From the NCBI GenBank assembly GCA_033002965.1, contig JAURVB010005936.1, positions 46,518 to 110,517 of the forward strand: a stretch of DNA of 64,000 bases, written 5' to 3'. Positions 23,218 to 36,000 of the stretch are shown one piece after another. Source of the DNA: Piper betle. Taxonomy: Eukaryota > Streptophyta > Magnoliopsida > Piperales > Piperaceae. How positions within the stretch are numbered: position 1 is the first letter of the stretch; every line of letters begins with the position of its first letter. The position numbers and the translations under genes were made by a program. The notes under the pieces were generated by a model, which worked only from the letters and a program-made list of their open reading frames with translations, was not told where the DNA came from and searched no databases.

Positions 23218-24774
23218 CTGGCATACCTAAGACATATCCTAAACCATCATTTACCTCTTCACTATTCCTATTACTTACATTCTTCTATCCCATATTCTTC
23301 TTGTAACGGAAATCTTTAATACGCTTTTTAGCTGTGGATGTCACGGCCAAGTCCATGAAGAGCATGCATATAGACTTTGAATCCTTCAAGATTGACTCAA
23401 TTATTAAAGTATAGCGAAAGCACTTTTAAATTATTTCATCACTCTTTCATCAGTTGATTGGTCGCCTCTTTCTTCTTTGGACCGATGATTGAAGAAGACC
23501 ATGATGGATGTGATGTCCCCCTTATTTACCGCCAATAATGCAAACTGTTGTTTTAAAGTGTTTTGATTTGTGCAATTAAATGGCATGCCATGGCTTTTCC
23601 TTGTGCATTATTGGACTCCGGATGAGCGTCAAGATTGCTTGCATCACCTTTTTGTGGTGGTTTTCTCATTCAGTCGCCATGACGTTGGCCACGTCCTTGT
23701 TCACGAGAAAGCCCCTGACTCTTGCGTTATGGGAACCACGTACGTGTTTTGTCTTAAGCTTATCAAATCATGTGCTTGCGGATTGAATGGAGAGACCTTA
23801 ACCTTGGGGTTCACCCGGGTTGCAGGCTTGATGGTGTGACGAACCGAAGTCTTAAATACGGTATTGGTTATTATATGGGATTTGTGGCTGGTATAGAGCA
23901 TATTTAATTTGGTTTAATTGAGCTAAATAAAGATTAACTGGAATTTAAAATTATAAATAAAATATTGTATTAAACATAAAAAATATTTTTCTTAACAATA
24001 TTTAATTAGATATTAATTAGAGTACGGTAATTTTAAACAAACAAAATGGATTTTAAAGTACACAATACTGAGACAATCAAATTTAAAAAGAAGTGTAGTA
24101 TACCGCCTTAGGCGGCTGGTCCATGCCACAGTCCCCGAGCTTGATGCCAACTAGATCCCAATCATTTGCAAAGCAAACAAAAGCTGCCAACTTTTAAAAA
24201 TAAACAAAGAACAAAAGCTGCTAACGAATCCACTAAAATGCCGTAACCATACATGAGAAGGAGGTGGTGAGCATTTCAGTCTGTCTAGTGTCCCACACCT
24301 AAATTCGAGGTAGCGTATTATTGTCGGTCTACTGATTATGGTACAATATATTCCCTGTATTTCAAATGAGTTCCACCATCAAGCCTAATTGTATTATATT
24401 TGCGTTCAATTATATGAGCCTTTGCATTGATCCAGTGGCCAGATTGATTTAAAATTTTTAAAGAACTTCCGAGTCAGAGACGGCGTTTAAAATATACTTA
24501 TATAATTCTAACCAGGCTAAAGTTTACGGCTTTCCAAGTTAATTTATATTTCATAATGACTCAATGCGAAGTGTCTTTGTGATTGGCTCAAATTAATTCC
24601 CTAAATTATGTAATAACAATAATTGAAATATAATTATTTTCTAATAGTCTTGCTAAATAAATATTTTATTTTCAATTTAATAAGTAGTATGCCACTAAGG
24701 GCTCGTTTGGTTTATCAAAGTAGTATAAATGACATTAAAATTTTAAAATTATCAACCGAACTACAAGTAGATAT

Positions 24775-24813
<39 letters not shown>

Positions 24814-26880
24814 AGTAAAACCTCATTTTGTTTCTAAATTAAGAATGATTACATCTAAATTGGAGCACAAAATAATTATGATTAGTTTTAAATGAGTCAC
24901 CCATGTGCTCTCCTATTCATAATTAATTTTTACCTTTTTTATTTTAAGAGATAAAAAATAGTGGGTAAATTATATATATATATTGAAGAGCACAACTCGG
25001 TGACCAACTTCATGATAGTCATGATTAGCTTTAATACAAAATACAAAGCATGTACCAATTTTTTTAAAAATATATTACATATATATTAATTTTCCCAAGG
25101 CTGACCACTTAAAATTTTTATATTGTCATTTATATCTATTTCATGCTTACTAAACAAAACCTAATTAAAAATATATATATTTGTGTCATATAATCTTGCT
25201 ATATTAAAAAAATAATATAAATAAAAGACAATTAATTGTAGGAGGGAGGTGAATTTACTATTTACGTGTGGGAAGGAAGAATTTAATATATTACGTGTGC
25301 GACGGAGAGAGAATTATAATGTCTAATTTGCCCCTACAAATTATTTTACCTTGAGGAGGGAGACTTGGTTTCGTTGGTTCAAGTTGGTTTCATTTTTTAA
25401 AAAAAATTGATTATCTGTCGAGGAAGATGATGTTTTTTCCTTAAAAAATTATATATATATATATATATATATCTTATGCACATGGTGGGTGGGGCTATAA
25501 TAACCCAGCTCAATATAACATGATGGACCTTAGTCATTCTTTCAAAATTAATTAACGAACTTAAAAATCTATAAGCATAATCTCTACTTATATATCAAAT
25601 CTTATATCATAGAAGGTGTTGGATATACGACTTATTGTTGAAGATTATTACAATTTACCTACCTTTAAAAAATTCCATCCTTAAAATGTTTTTTTCGATC
25701 GGTGGCTAGCTCCCTAGCCCACGCCTTATCGACCAACCCACCATCTAATAAGATCCTATGTCAATTTTTATACTATTTGTAATATCTTAGTCCAAGTACA
25801 AATTAACGGGCCTAAATCATTTATTCAAAAGCAATATATTAAGTTAGAGATCTATAAGTACATCCTCATTATATATTAGATTTTACTTTAGGAAATATCA
25901 TACCCAAGTTATTTTTAGTAGTTATTACATAGTGGAAGGTGGGACCATAAATTAGATTTGAGTGTGTTTTGTAGGGGGAACTTTTAATCATATTAACTTA
26001 GTTTTTATAAACTTTTAATTAATCAATTTATATGTAAAAAAATACAAAATAAGTTTATATATTTTATTTACCTAAAGAATACAAAAAAAAACTCCTACAC
26101 ATTTACTACTAGTATCATAACAGATAAATATAATTCAGACAAGCATATAAAGTTCATCAATATCACAAAGATATATAAAAAATACTTCCATATCACTAAC
26201 AAAAAATTAAATTAATATTATCTACACGCATCATTATCGTTTGTTAAAAAAACATAAACAGTACGCTAATAAAAGAAGAAGCTAATGAACAAATAAGTTT
26301 ATAAGAAAATCTGTTGATTAAAAAATTAAGTTGATGAAAAAAATAAGTTAGTCAATGACATTTTTTTAACAATTGTTAAAATAAAATTCTTTATTCAATA
26401 AATCTGATTTTTAAAAAAAACTTTTACTAGAAAAAGAAGAAAATTTTTATATTACCTAGTGGTGAGAAAACTAAGCATAATTATCAAAAAAAATTGAATT
26501 ATCTAAAGTTCTCTCACTTTAAAAAATAAAATAAACTTATCAAACAAAAAAACACACTGGCCGCTCCATGGCCTAGGGCAGCCGACTGGGTTGATTAAGA
26601 TAGAGGGTGGCTTGGGGCAGCCGTGTCTAGGCCACGGAAAGGCCGAACGACCAGATGTGGCCTCCCTTGCTAGTGGAGGACACTTCTCCTGCCCAGCGAG
26701 AAAGAAGGAAATTTTGTGTGGGAGACGTTCTATATCTTATATATGATATGACACAACTGCTCCATTAATTTGGTTTCTTGCTTTAACGACCAAGATAGCA
26801 TTGCGATTTGTGAGTGGGCAAACGCTTCTTTGTTTCGGCCCTTGATTAGTAAAAGGCTAAGAACGGAGGGTAGAGATGGT
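23218..26880. other. intergenic region upstream of the permease gene; no gene seen
   Basis: It is mostly AT-rich. The frames at 23570-23839 (+) and 23701-23901 (-) resemble no family I know and overlap each other. TA runs occur at 24778-24812 and 25449-25472. A GC-richer patch at 26560-26700 has no convincing frame. I saw no tRNA or rRNA. Confidence 0.5.
24778..24812. repeat. (TA)n microsatellite
   Basis: About 17 TA units lie about 2.2 kb upstream of the permease start codon. Confidence 0.9.
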
Positions 26881-26916
26881 CATAGGGGCAACATTGGCAT
26901 ATGGTACCATTATCTC

Positions 26917-26923
26917 TATTTAA
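26917..26923 (+). promoter_or_regulatory. possible TATA box of the amino acid permease gene
   Basis: TATTTAA lies 82 bp before the chosen start codon. This would give a 5' leader of roughly 50 bases if transcription begins about 30 bp downstream. A second candidate, GTATAAG, lies near 26972 but would leave almost no leader. Confidence 0.35.
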
Positions 26924-27004
26924 GCCATGGGAATAGTAGTTTTGCATGGTTCTCTTACCCACGGCTGGCCAGTATAAGTGACTAATACTAAAAGAGCAGA
27001 GAAG

Positions 27005-30000
27005 ATGGAGAATGGAAGAGTGCAAGCTTTTGGAGAGGATGGCTATGAAAGAGAAGGTGGTATACTGTTGTTGCATATTTCTTTTAACATGTTGATAAAC
27101 TTGGGATTTTCCTTCTTGTCCATTTTCATCGTGTTTCGCTCCGTTGGCGAGGATGGATTTAACGGAATCATAACGTTTCTTTGTTTGATACGGTAGAAGC
27201 AAGCAAGACTTCATGTGTAGGTAGATAATATAAAAGATCAATTGTTTAAGTGATCAAATGGCGGTAGTTTGACGAAAAAAAACCGTTATGTTACACTGAA
27301 ATGGAGTGCTACATGAGATAGAGATGCAAATTGATGGGTATCGTCTATCTTTTCAAAATGGTCAATCATAATTGAAAATCTATGAGAAGATCCCTACTAA
27401 CATATCAGATTTTACTTTTTCTAGGATCTTAAAAGAGAGGAATCGGAGGTTTCGTTATTTATATAACTAAAACTGACATGAACGAAAAATACTCGGTTTT
27501 GCATTCAATAGACGACAGAGATCATAACAGGATGATGGGCCGTATCATGTGTTTGTTTCTCTCTTTGTGCTGCCAAAGTTGGTTACTTTCCTTGCCTAAC
27601 TTCCACTTCATTTCCACTAAAAACATCTCTATCTTAAATTTGACGTCTTTTGCATGAAACAGTAGTGGAGGAGCTAGCACGCCCATTCTTGTTTGTCGTC
27701 AAAAGCATTAGATATTATTCATTAGGACACTAGCAAATCATATATGGAAGAGCATGATATATGTATGGAATGTGTTTCCATTACTGTACAGATGATTTCA
27801 TAAATAAATAAAATATGTTGGACTATGAACAGGGACGGTGTGGTCAGCCACAGCTCATGTGGTGGCAGCGGTGATTGGGTCAGGAGTGTTGGCCCTTGCA
27901 TGGAGTGTGGCGCAGTTGGGTTGGGTCATTGGCCCCCTCTCTCTTCTTGCCTTTTCCGGTGTCACCTTCTACACTTCTTCTCTCTTGGCTGATTGCTACA
28001 GATACCCTGAACCCATCAGTGGATCCAGAAACCCCACCTATATGAGTGCAGTTAGATCCTACCTCGGTATGTATCCTCTTCTTCTTACTTTCTTCCTCTT
28101 CTTTATTCCAAATTTAAATAATGTTGAGTAAAAAAACACAAAACCAACCAACTGCGGAAATCTTTCAGGCCCCAAGAGGGTATTTATGTGTGGAGTTGCT
28201 CAGTACGTGAATCTATGGGGCACTATGGTTGGTTATACAATAACCGCCACCATAAGCATGATGTAAGAAATTTAGCTGCTTCTCAAATATATTTTTTGCG
28301 CATGATAATGCTTGTTCAAATATATGATCAAATTATCTGCGTGTGTACATGCCATAACTATATGGTTGACGCAGGGCAATAAAAAGGTCGAATTGCTTCC
28401 ACCAAAATGGACACAAGGCCTATTGCGGTGCTTCGGGAAACAAGTTCATGATACTCTTTGGCCTAATTGAAGTCGTGATGTCTCAGCTCCCAAGCTTAGA
28501 AAATATTACATGGCTCTCTGTATTAGCAGCTGCCATGTCCTTTGGTTACTATTTGATTGGTCTTTCACTGTGCATAGCCAAATTGATTGTTAATGGTGGA
28601 GTGAAGGGGAGCTTGTTGGGTGGCCTCCATGGTTCTGGACTGTCTTCCACAATTAGGGGATGGAATGCTCTGCAAGCTCTTGGCAATATTGCCTTCGCTT
28701 ACACCTATGCTGAAGTCCTGATTGAAATTCAGGTTAATTACTTATACTATATTCTTACTTATTTCATTTTATTCCATTATTTGTCATTAAATTACTCCTA
28801 GCGGGTGGCTCCAACTAGAACTTTTTTTGGTTTTTTTCTTGTTTGTTTGGTCTGCTTTTAGGAGCTATTAAATTTATATCCACAAGGTAAAACCAGGAAA
28901 AACAGATAAAAAAAGTACAAACACACACACACACATAAACTAAATTGGGCCCGCTTGGTGGGCCATATTTAGTTATAGAAAGAGGATTACGGCTTACAAA
29001 ATGTCAACACCTTTATTACATAAAAAGTTATAATGAAATGATTTTAGGAAAGTAAAATTATTTAGAATTTAAAAAATAAAAATTGTGACTTTAAAACTAT
29101 GTTGTCTTTGCCCAATCCACTACAAAAAAATATCTCATGTAGTTACAATTTGTCTATGCGAGATTTTCCTCTTGGTTTAAAAATCGTAAACAAATTATAT
29201 GTTATTGAGGTTTTTCTCTACAGTTAGCTACTTATACAATCATGGAAAAAAAATTTCAAAAAATAAAATTTATCAAAGTTGAAATTTAACCGTCGCCAAT
29301 TATGGTTTCAGAAGTGGAAAATCTGTTATTTGCTATGGGCATTGTCGTGGCAAATGATCCCCTTCCGGTGGCAATTAAATTATTTCTCATGGGTTTTTGC
29401 CACAGGTTGGCAAAAACCGTGGCATGATGCTAGACCAAATAGGATTGCCATGGCTCGACTTAGTAAATTTTTGTCACGACATTTGCCATGGTAAAAGTTC
29501 CAAAAAATATAATTATATATAAATAAATAAAGTTTTTTTATATTAAAATAAATGATTATTTATTTATTATAAATAAATATATATATATAATAATAATGAG
29601 TAATTATTTATTACAAGTATTTATTATGTTTATTTATTTATTTATTGATAGATAATTGTAAGCATTGTTTTATTTTATTTTGTTTTTTTGTGGCCGACAT
29701 AGCATCGTGAGGCAACAGGCTAGATGAGGGCCAGAGTGGGCGGGGGATCGGCTCTGGGGGAGAGGGGGGGGGTTGAAGCGGCACAGTGGGGCCACGATGA
29801 GGATGATGGCGATAGTCAGGCAGGAGTGGGATGGGGGAGGAGTTGAGGCGGCCACATTCTTCCCAATGCGGGTTCCTAGGCAACCACATGCGGGACAATG
29901 CCTCCTCCTCCGTGTTGAGCTTAAATTTTGATGATCATCTAGAATTCTCAAAATATTACAAATACATTATGGAAAGTTAAAGTACTAAGATCGGATCATA

Positions 30001-33000
30001 TCATATGAAAAAACTTAAATAATCAAAGAGAATGACTTCAAAGTTTATGATATTTAAAGAATCAAAGTGAAAGACTTCAAGGTTACAAGAGACAAAAACT
30101 TAGAGATGATGGAATTTAATGGTTATGTGATTTTGATTTGGTGAACAAATCCTTTTTTACTGAACAAAAGGGAAGCTTCTTCACAATCCACAAGGCCAAG
30201 GATTGCATTTGGACTTGTCTTAGTCAAAGTTGAAACCTATGCAAGCTTCTCGCTTCCAAAGAGTTTAACTATTAGCCCACAAAGAGTTTAATTATTAGGC
30301 CTGAAAGAGTTTGGCTATGAAACTGTACCAATGAAAGAGAACATCGAAAGTTATCTAACATTTAAAGAATCACACAAATCGGAGCTTTCTACTAAGAGTT
30401 ATGGCTTTCTAAAGTTGGGACAAAATTTTGTTCAACATTTTGATAGCTAATCCCTACAACAACATCCTAACTTTAAAAAATATCATATCTCTCAGGTTGC
30501 TTAAAGTCTTAAGTTTAAATTTTGTGGGATGAATGAGGATATTCTGAAGTTTACTAAAAAAAGAATCACTCAAATAAAAACCGAGATATGAGCTTCTAAA
30601 GTATGGCAAAAAAACTAGTGTTTGGTAGACCTTTGATTAGTCATTCAGCAACCGAACCATCCATCAAACTCCAACCGAAGGTGCCCAAACTAGCCGTTGG
30701 AAAAAGTAAACTTAGAATTTGAAAGGTATTACGACTAGTTTTTCTTCATAAGAGGTTCTTACCTATAAATAAGGCTTTGGGGAAGGGTTTGATACACCTT
30801 AGTTGATGTTGAATTCCCGTACTCTCTTGGTGTGAGTTAAGAAGCTTAAGATTGTATTAGGATTGACTTGATCTATTATCTTGCATTCCTAGGTGATCCA
30901 TTGTGTAACTAAGGAAAGATATTATTGTGTGAGTCTTGGCTAAGTATTTGAGCTTGTTTGTAAATTCCCAAGATGTTGGGAATGGGGGTGAGCATCTTGC
31001 ATAGAGGAGGATGCTTGGAGAGAAGACTCTCTTGGCTCAGGTGTGAGCTTGTGGTGGGAGAGTAGCTTTAAGGTGAAGGTTGCCTTAAAGGTGTTTGGAA
31101 CTGGTAGCAAGACTCCTTGGCACTTGGGAGGTTCTTTAGAAAAAGCGCTTATAGCTTATAAAGTTCTTTGGCATTCAGCGTTAGAGAATGAAGGCTTGTT
31201 GGAGGCTCCTAAGGGGTTAGGGTGTAAGGTTCCTTAGCGTTGGAGGGTTATTTGAGAATAAGGGTTTGTAAATGCAAGATTCTTTGGCACTTGGTGTCTG
31301 TGAATGAGGCTTCGTTGTTACTTGTAAATTATACAAGTTCATTGCAATAGTGAAGCTATGAAGACCTACCCAACCAAAAGACTTGGTGGGCTAGAAGAGA
31401 AGATATACTTGTTGGGAACCTTTTGAAAAATTATTTGTCTTTCTTTGTTCTCTTCTCTTTGTGTGCTTGTTTTAAATTGAATTAACTTGCTTAAGCAAGC
31501 TTCACTTAGGCCCTTGTGTTTGACTTGCTTGCTTTAAGGTGCTAACTGAATCAAACTCAAGGCCACCTTAGTATTCTCATGGTTTGACAAGTTCACCAAT
31601 ACAAGTTGTAACACCCCAAATCTGGTCACTTGTGAACCGAACCGAAATGTTATGGGTTATCTGATTAAGTCAGCTAATCATATCCTAAGCCAGATAGAAG
31701 ATAAATACTGTTATGCATGCATTAGATGCAAGGTACCCTAATAGGATGCTACATGAATGGCATGAGAAATAATTCACACTAAAAAGTAATCACGATAAAA
31801 TTTCTAAAATAAAACGGACATGAGTATTCCTTACAAGTGCAATAATGAGCCACCTTGTCAAACAGTGTATACATAACACAACATTAAAAATTATTCTATA
31901 CACACAAGCATTTCCTATATTGCATGACTAACATTCCCGAACTAGGTCTCGACCCATCTGTTCATTCTCATTCACATTTCATTTCTAAACTGGGTCTTCA
32001 CCCACTTGCTAAATCACATGCAAAATCACAACATCTTTACTAACTATGTATATCGTCACAAAAGTTTTCATAATTACCATCATATAGTTTTCATCATAAC
32101 ATTTTCACCATTATCAAAATATAAACATGGAAACCACAAACAATCTCCACTCAGACCGATGTGTTTGGGCACGACCACTGCTCCTTCATCCAAGCTAGTA
32201 TATCGATCTCCTGATCACATCACCTACATATATAATAAAAACATGTTAGTAACTAGTGTTACTGGTCCAAAATATAACTATACAATCTGGTCAATGTCTG
32301 CTCATCTTAATCATCTAGATAAACTGACAATAGAATTGATATATCTAGAGGGGTGAGTGGAAATCCTCAAGTAAAAACTCTACTCTATCTCACAATCTCT
32401 GGGTTATAGAAAAGGAGACTAAATCTTGTGAAAATTTGAACACACTGCTCAAGAACTCTTAGTGGGTGGTACCTCATCCTCACATGTCGGGTCCTCATAT
32501 GCACCGGATCTCTCTGTGTAGAAGACTGGGTGGCTAAAATATCGGTAGGTCTATGGCTGAAATATCAGTAGGTCTGTGGCCAACCTATGGAATAGTTAAT
32601 TAATGACGAGTCTAAAAAATGGCTCATAAGTAGCTCTAGTTCAATTAGCTAACAATAAGCACGTGTTTCTTGATACTGTACTAGTCACAGACTTCTAAAC
32701 AAGCAAGGTTCAAACAACCCAAAGAAGCATTATCTCCCCTTGAGTCTATGGGGACTCATAGTGAGGTTTGATACATGTCTCGTCCACTCTTCAGTAATGT
32801 GTCACTTGCTGCCCTGTACTGATTTGTAGCATTAACCTTGACTCACATGACTACTACCGCTGTCATAGACTCTTAAGCAAAGTTATTAATCAAGATGAGC
32901 ATATAGTAGTATCACTCTATCTGGTGAGCATGGTCTATTCTGCCTGAATTCCTACTCTAGGTCTCTCCCAAGCTAGAGGGAAATCGTCATTGTAAGATTG

Positions 33001-36000
33001 ATCTGCAAACACATACTTACACTGTAAGCCGTAATCTATACCATGGAGGTACGTACCTCTATACCTAGGGCAAGGCTCAACCCTATGGTTCAAAGTAAGA
33101 ACTTCATCATGTTAGTAAAACACAAGGGAATCACTGTCTCTCTGAAGGACACTCCCTCACTAACCCTCTAGCTGTGCCAAACTCTAATAAGAATCAAACA
33201 TCTCTCTATGACTGAGATGCACCTTGATTGGGGTTACCCTGTGGTTATGAACATCTACTAATCATCTAGGCTGTGTACCCTGGCTGCGTGCCCTTGAATG
33301 CCATGGTGATTGGATAATCTAAAATCTCTAGTCATCTCATCTAAAGATCATAGTGCCACATTCTCTGGCTCTAGCCCTATGCATCCCTCTAGAAACTGTC
33401 ATTAACACAGTTTGATAACACTATCTTGTCAAAAACATTTGACCCAAGGATGTTAGCTCAAGGCAATGGTAGGCAAGATGGCTGGTGAAGCCTATCTCGT
33501 GCCATCACATCAAAACAACTATAGTGCTTATAACTTTGCCCTCCTTTATTGATACCACTGTAGTTGTACCATATCCTTAATCTCTGATCCTATTCGGCTC
33601 CGAAGGCTGTGACATGCAGTCATCAAGCAAGGCTAAGAAATCCCTCAATCTAGTTAGTTTCAAAACACGTATGTTGAGCCGAGGCTGACTGTGTGCTATG
33701 AGCCATGAGGGTCACATAGACCTAAGATATGATGACGACGTCAATAGTACAACAGAAAAATGAGTTATCAGAATATATAATAGTATACCAGTTTAATTTT
33801 TTTATTTTATATAATGGAACGTAAAATTATATTTAGGTCATTTACTGTGGTAGGACTCATCAGTTAGTATTTTGGGTGGGATGGTAGAGTTAGAAGATGT
33901 TATTGGCAGATTATTAGGTGTATCACATTTTATTAGATTTTAATATATTTTATTTTGTATGTTTGGAATTTATTTTATTAGTATTGACTCGAGTTGGGAG
34001 CGAGTCAATTTTTTATTACAAAAATAGCCCCATGCATGTTGAGTTCTTCCCCGAGCTTCCACGTCATCCCCAACTTCTTCTCTCCCTTCCCTCCTCCCGA
34101 TCCATGCTGATCTCCACTTGAGTGTCCCCCGGCCTCCCTCCGCCGGCAACTGGTCCCACCACCGCCATATCCCCCTTCCTCTCCTTCACTTATTCCCTTG
34201 CCTCCCCTTCCTTCCCCAGCTGCTCATTTCTTCAGCCGCCGCCAATCACTGCTGTGCCTGACCTCACCCTCATCCTCTGACCACCTCCTCCAACTTGTCA
34301 TCATTCTTTCTCCATCCCCACTCCTACTGAGTCAATCCCCATCACTCACGCCCGACTACTCTAGCCATCCCACTTGTGCGCTGTTGCCACCGAGACCAAC
34401 AGCGCTGGTTAGCTCCCTCCAGCTGGAACTCCTCCCCCCGAACCAGCTCTGGTCAGATCTCTTTGTGCCTGAGTTGCGTGTCCTAGCCCAGCCCTGGCCA
34501 AGCCTTCCCTTGGCCAACCCATAGTCATGCTGACGACACCCATGGCCAAGCCTTCCGCCAACCCATAGTCATGCTCGTGCATCCACCATCTCGTCACTGT
34601 CGATGTCAACATTAGCTATACATTATTGCCGATGGATTTGATTTTACTTCATGATCGTGGCTAGCATAACATGATTCAATTATGAAAGTTAATATATTGT
34701 CGTGTCTAATTAGAGAAAATATGAAGTTAAGTATTAATTTTATAAATGGTGTAAAGTTAATTGATAGTTGGCTGAGATGACTAAATATGATTTGTTTGCA
34801 TGGAAATGTTGTAATGAAAACTATCTAATGTTAATTATGAAAAATGTCGTGAAGATATATATAGTAAAGATGTAGTGATTTGGCATGTGATCAATAAGCG
34901 AGTTAAGACCCAGTTTAGGAATGAAATGTGAATGAGAATGAATAGATGGGTCCCAGTTCGGGAATGTTTGTCATGCAATATGGGAAATGCTTGTGTGTGT
35001 AGAATAATTTTTAATGTTGTGTTATATATACACTCTTTGATAGGGTGGCCCATTATTGTACTTTTACGGAACACTCCATTTTATTTTTAAAAAATTATCA
35101 ATTTTATTGTGATTATTTTTTATTATGAATTGTTTATCATGTCATTCATGTAGTATCTTGTTAGGGTTCATTGCATCTTATACATGCATAACGATATTTT
35201 TCTTTCATCTTAAGACACTAAGAGTAGGTCCATTTGGGTTAGCCGACGTAATCAGGTGACCTATAATATTCTGGTTTGGTTCACGAGTGAGCCGAATTTG
35301 AAGTGTTATTGAAGTAGGTTAGTGGAATTGATTGTGTGCTTATAGTGATTATCTATTTGTGATTATCTTTTCATATTGGTTAAATTTGTTTCCGCTATTT
35401 ATTAGTCCATTCTTGCAAAGATTATATAACCCTAAGGATTGTGGAGATCTAATTATTTTAGCTAGGGCTTTGTAATTAGTGGCATTAGGTGCTCCCACCG
35501 CCCCCTCCCACGACCAACCATGCTTTAATGACCAAGCCCAATCAATGGAAGCTAATGTTTATAGTCATTTCTTTAAAAACGGTTAATAATATACACAATC
35601 ATTAATAATATATTGATTTTAATCTGGTAGGTATTTGATGTCGAGCTAACTAATTAGACTCTCTAATTGGAGATTTTATATTCTACACACCTTAAGCACA
35701 TCTTAGAAATTCTTTATTATGGCTTTTGGACCTCATTTTTTGAAACAAAAAAATGTGCGGGAAAAATCCCCTCAAAATTTTGATATTATTTAAAAATTGC
35801 CACGAACTAAATGTAGCAAAGGCCACGACGATATTTTTTTAATAATTGACATGGTAAAATTGATGGTGATAATTTGTTTTCTAAAATTTTTTTCCTTGCA
35901 GTTGTGGTTGGCTTGATACTACGGATTTGGTTGTGGCCTGCGATTTAGTTGTGGCAAAACACACCTGTGTTTAATATTCTTTTTAGAGAACTTTTTTCTA

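Larger units (their letters stand above)
31607..35310. mobile_element. rearranged gypsy-LTR element B2 with inverted LTR ends
   Basis: The left end (TGTAACACCCCAAATCTGG) is the inverted 3' end of a family B LTR. The right end (GCCGAATTTGAAGTGTTATT) is the same LTR end in forward orientation. About 470 bp at each end are inverted copies of each other (31607-32075 against 34840-35310). The middle (about 32290-33655) is family A internal sequence in reverse orientation. The forward LTR part (33660-35310) lacks its start. Five-bp flanks are CAAGT (31602-31606) and GAAGT (35311-35315). Confidence 0.7.

Noticed and set aside
23570..23901. Overlapping frames of 66-89 residues on both strands
   Set aside because: No family resemblance, no splice context, and mutually overlapping.
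29638..29951. Proline-rich minus-strand frames
   Set aside because: They lie in a G-rich low-complexity stretch inside the CACTA-like element.
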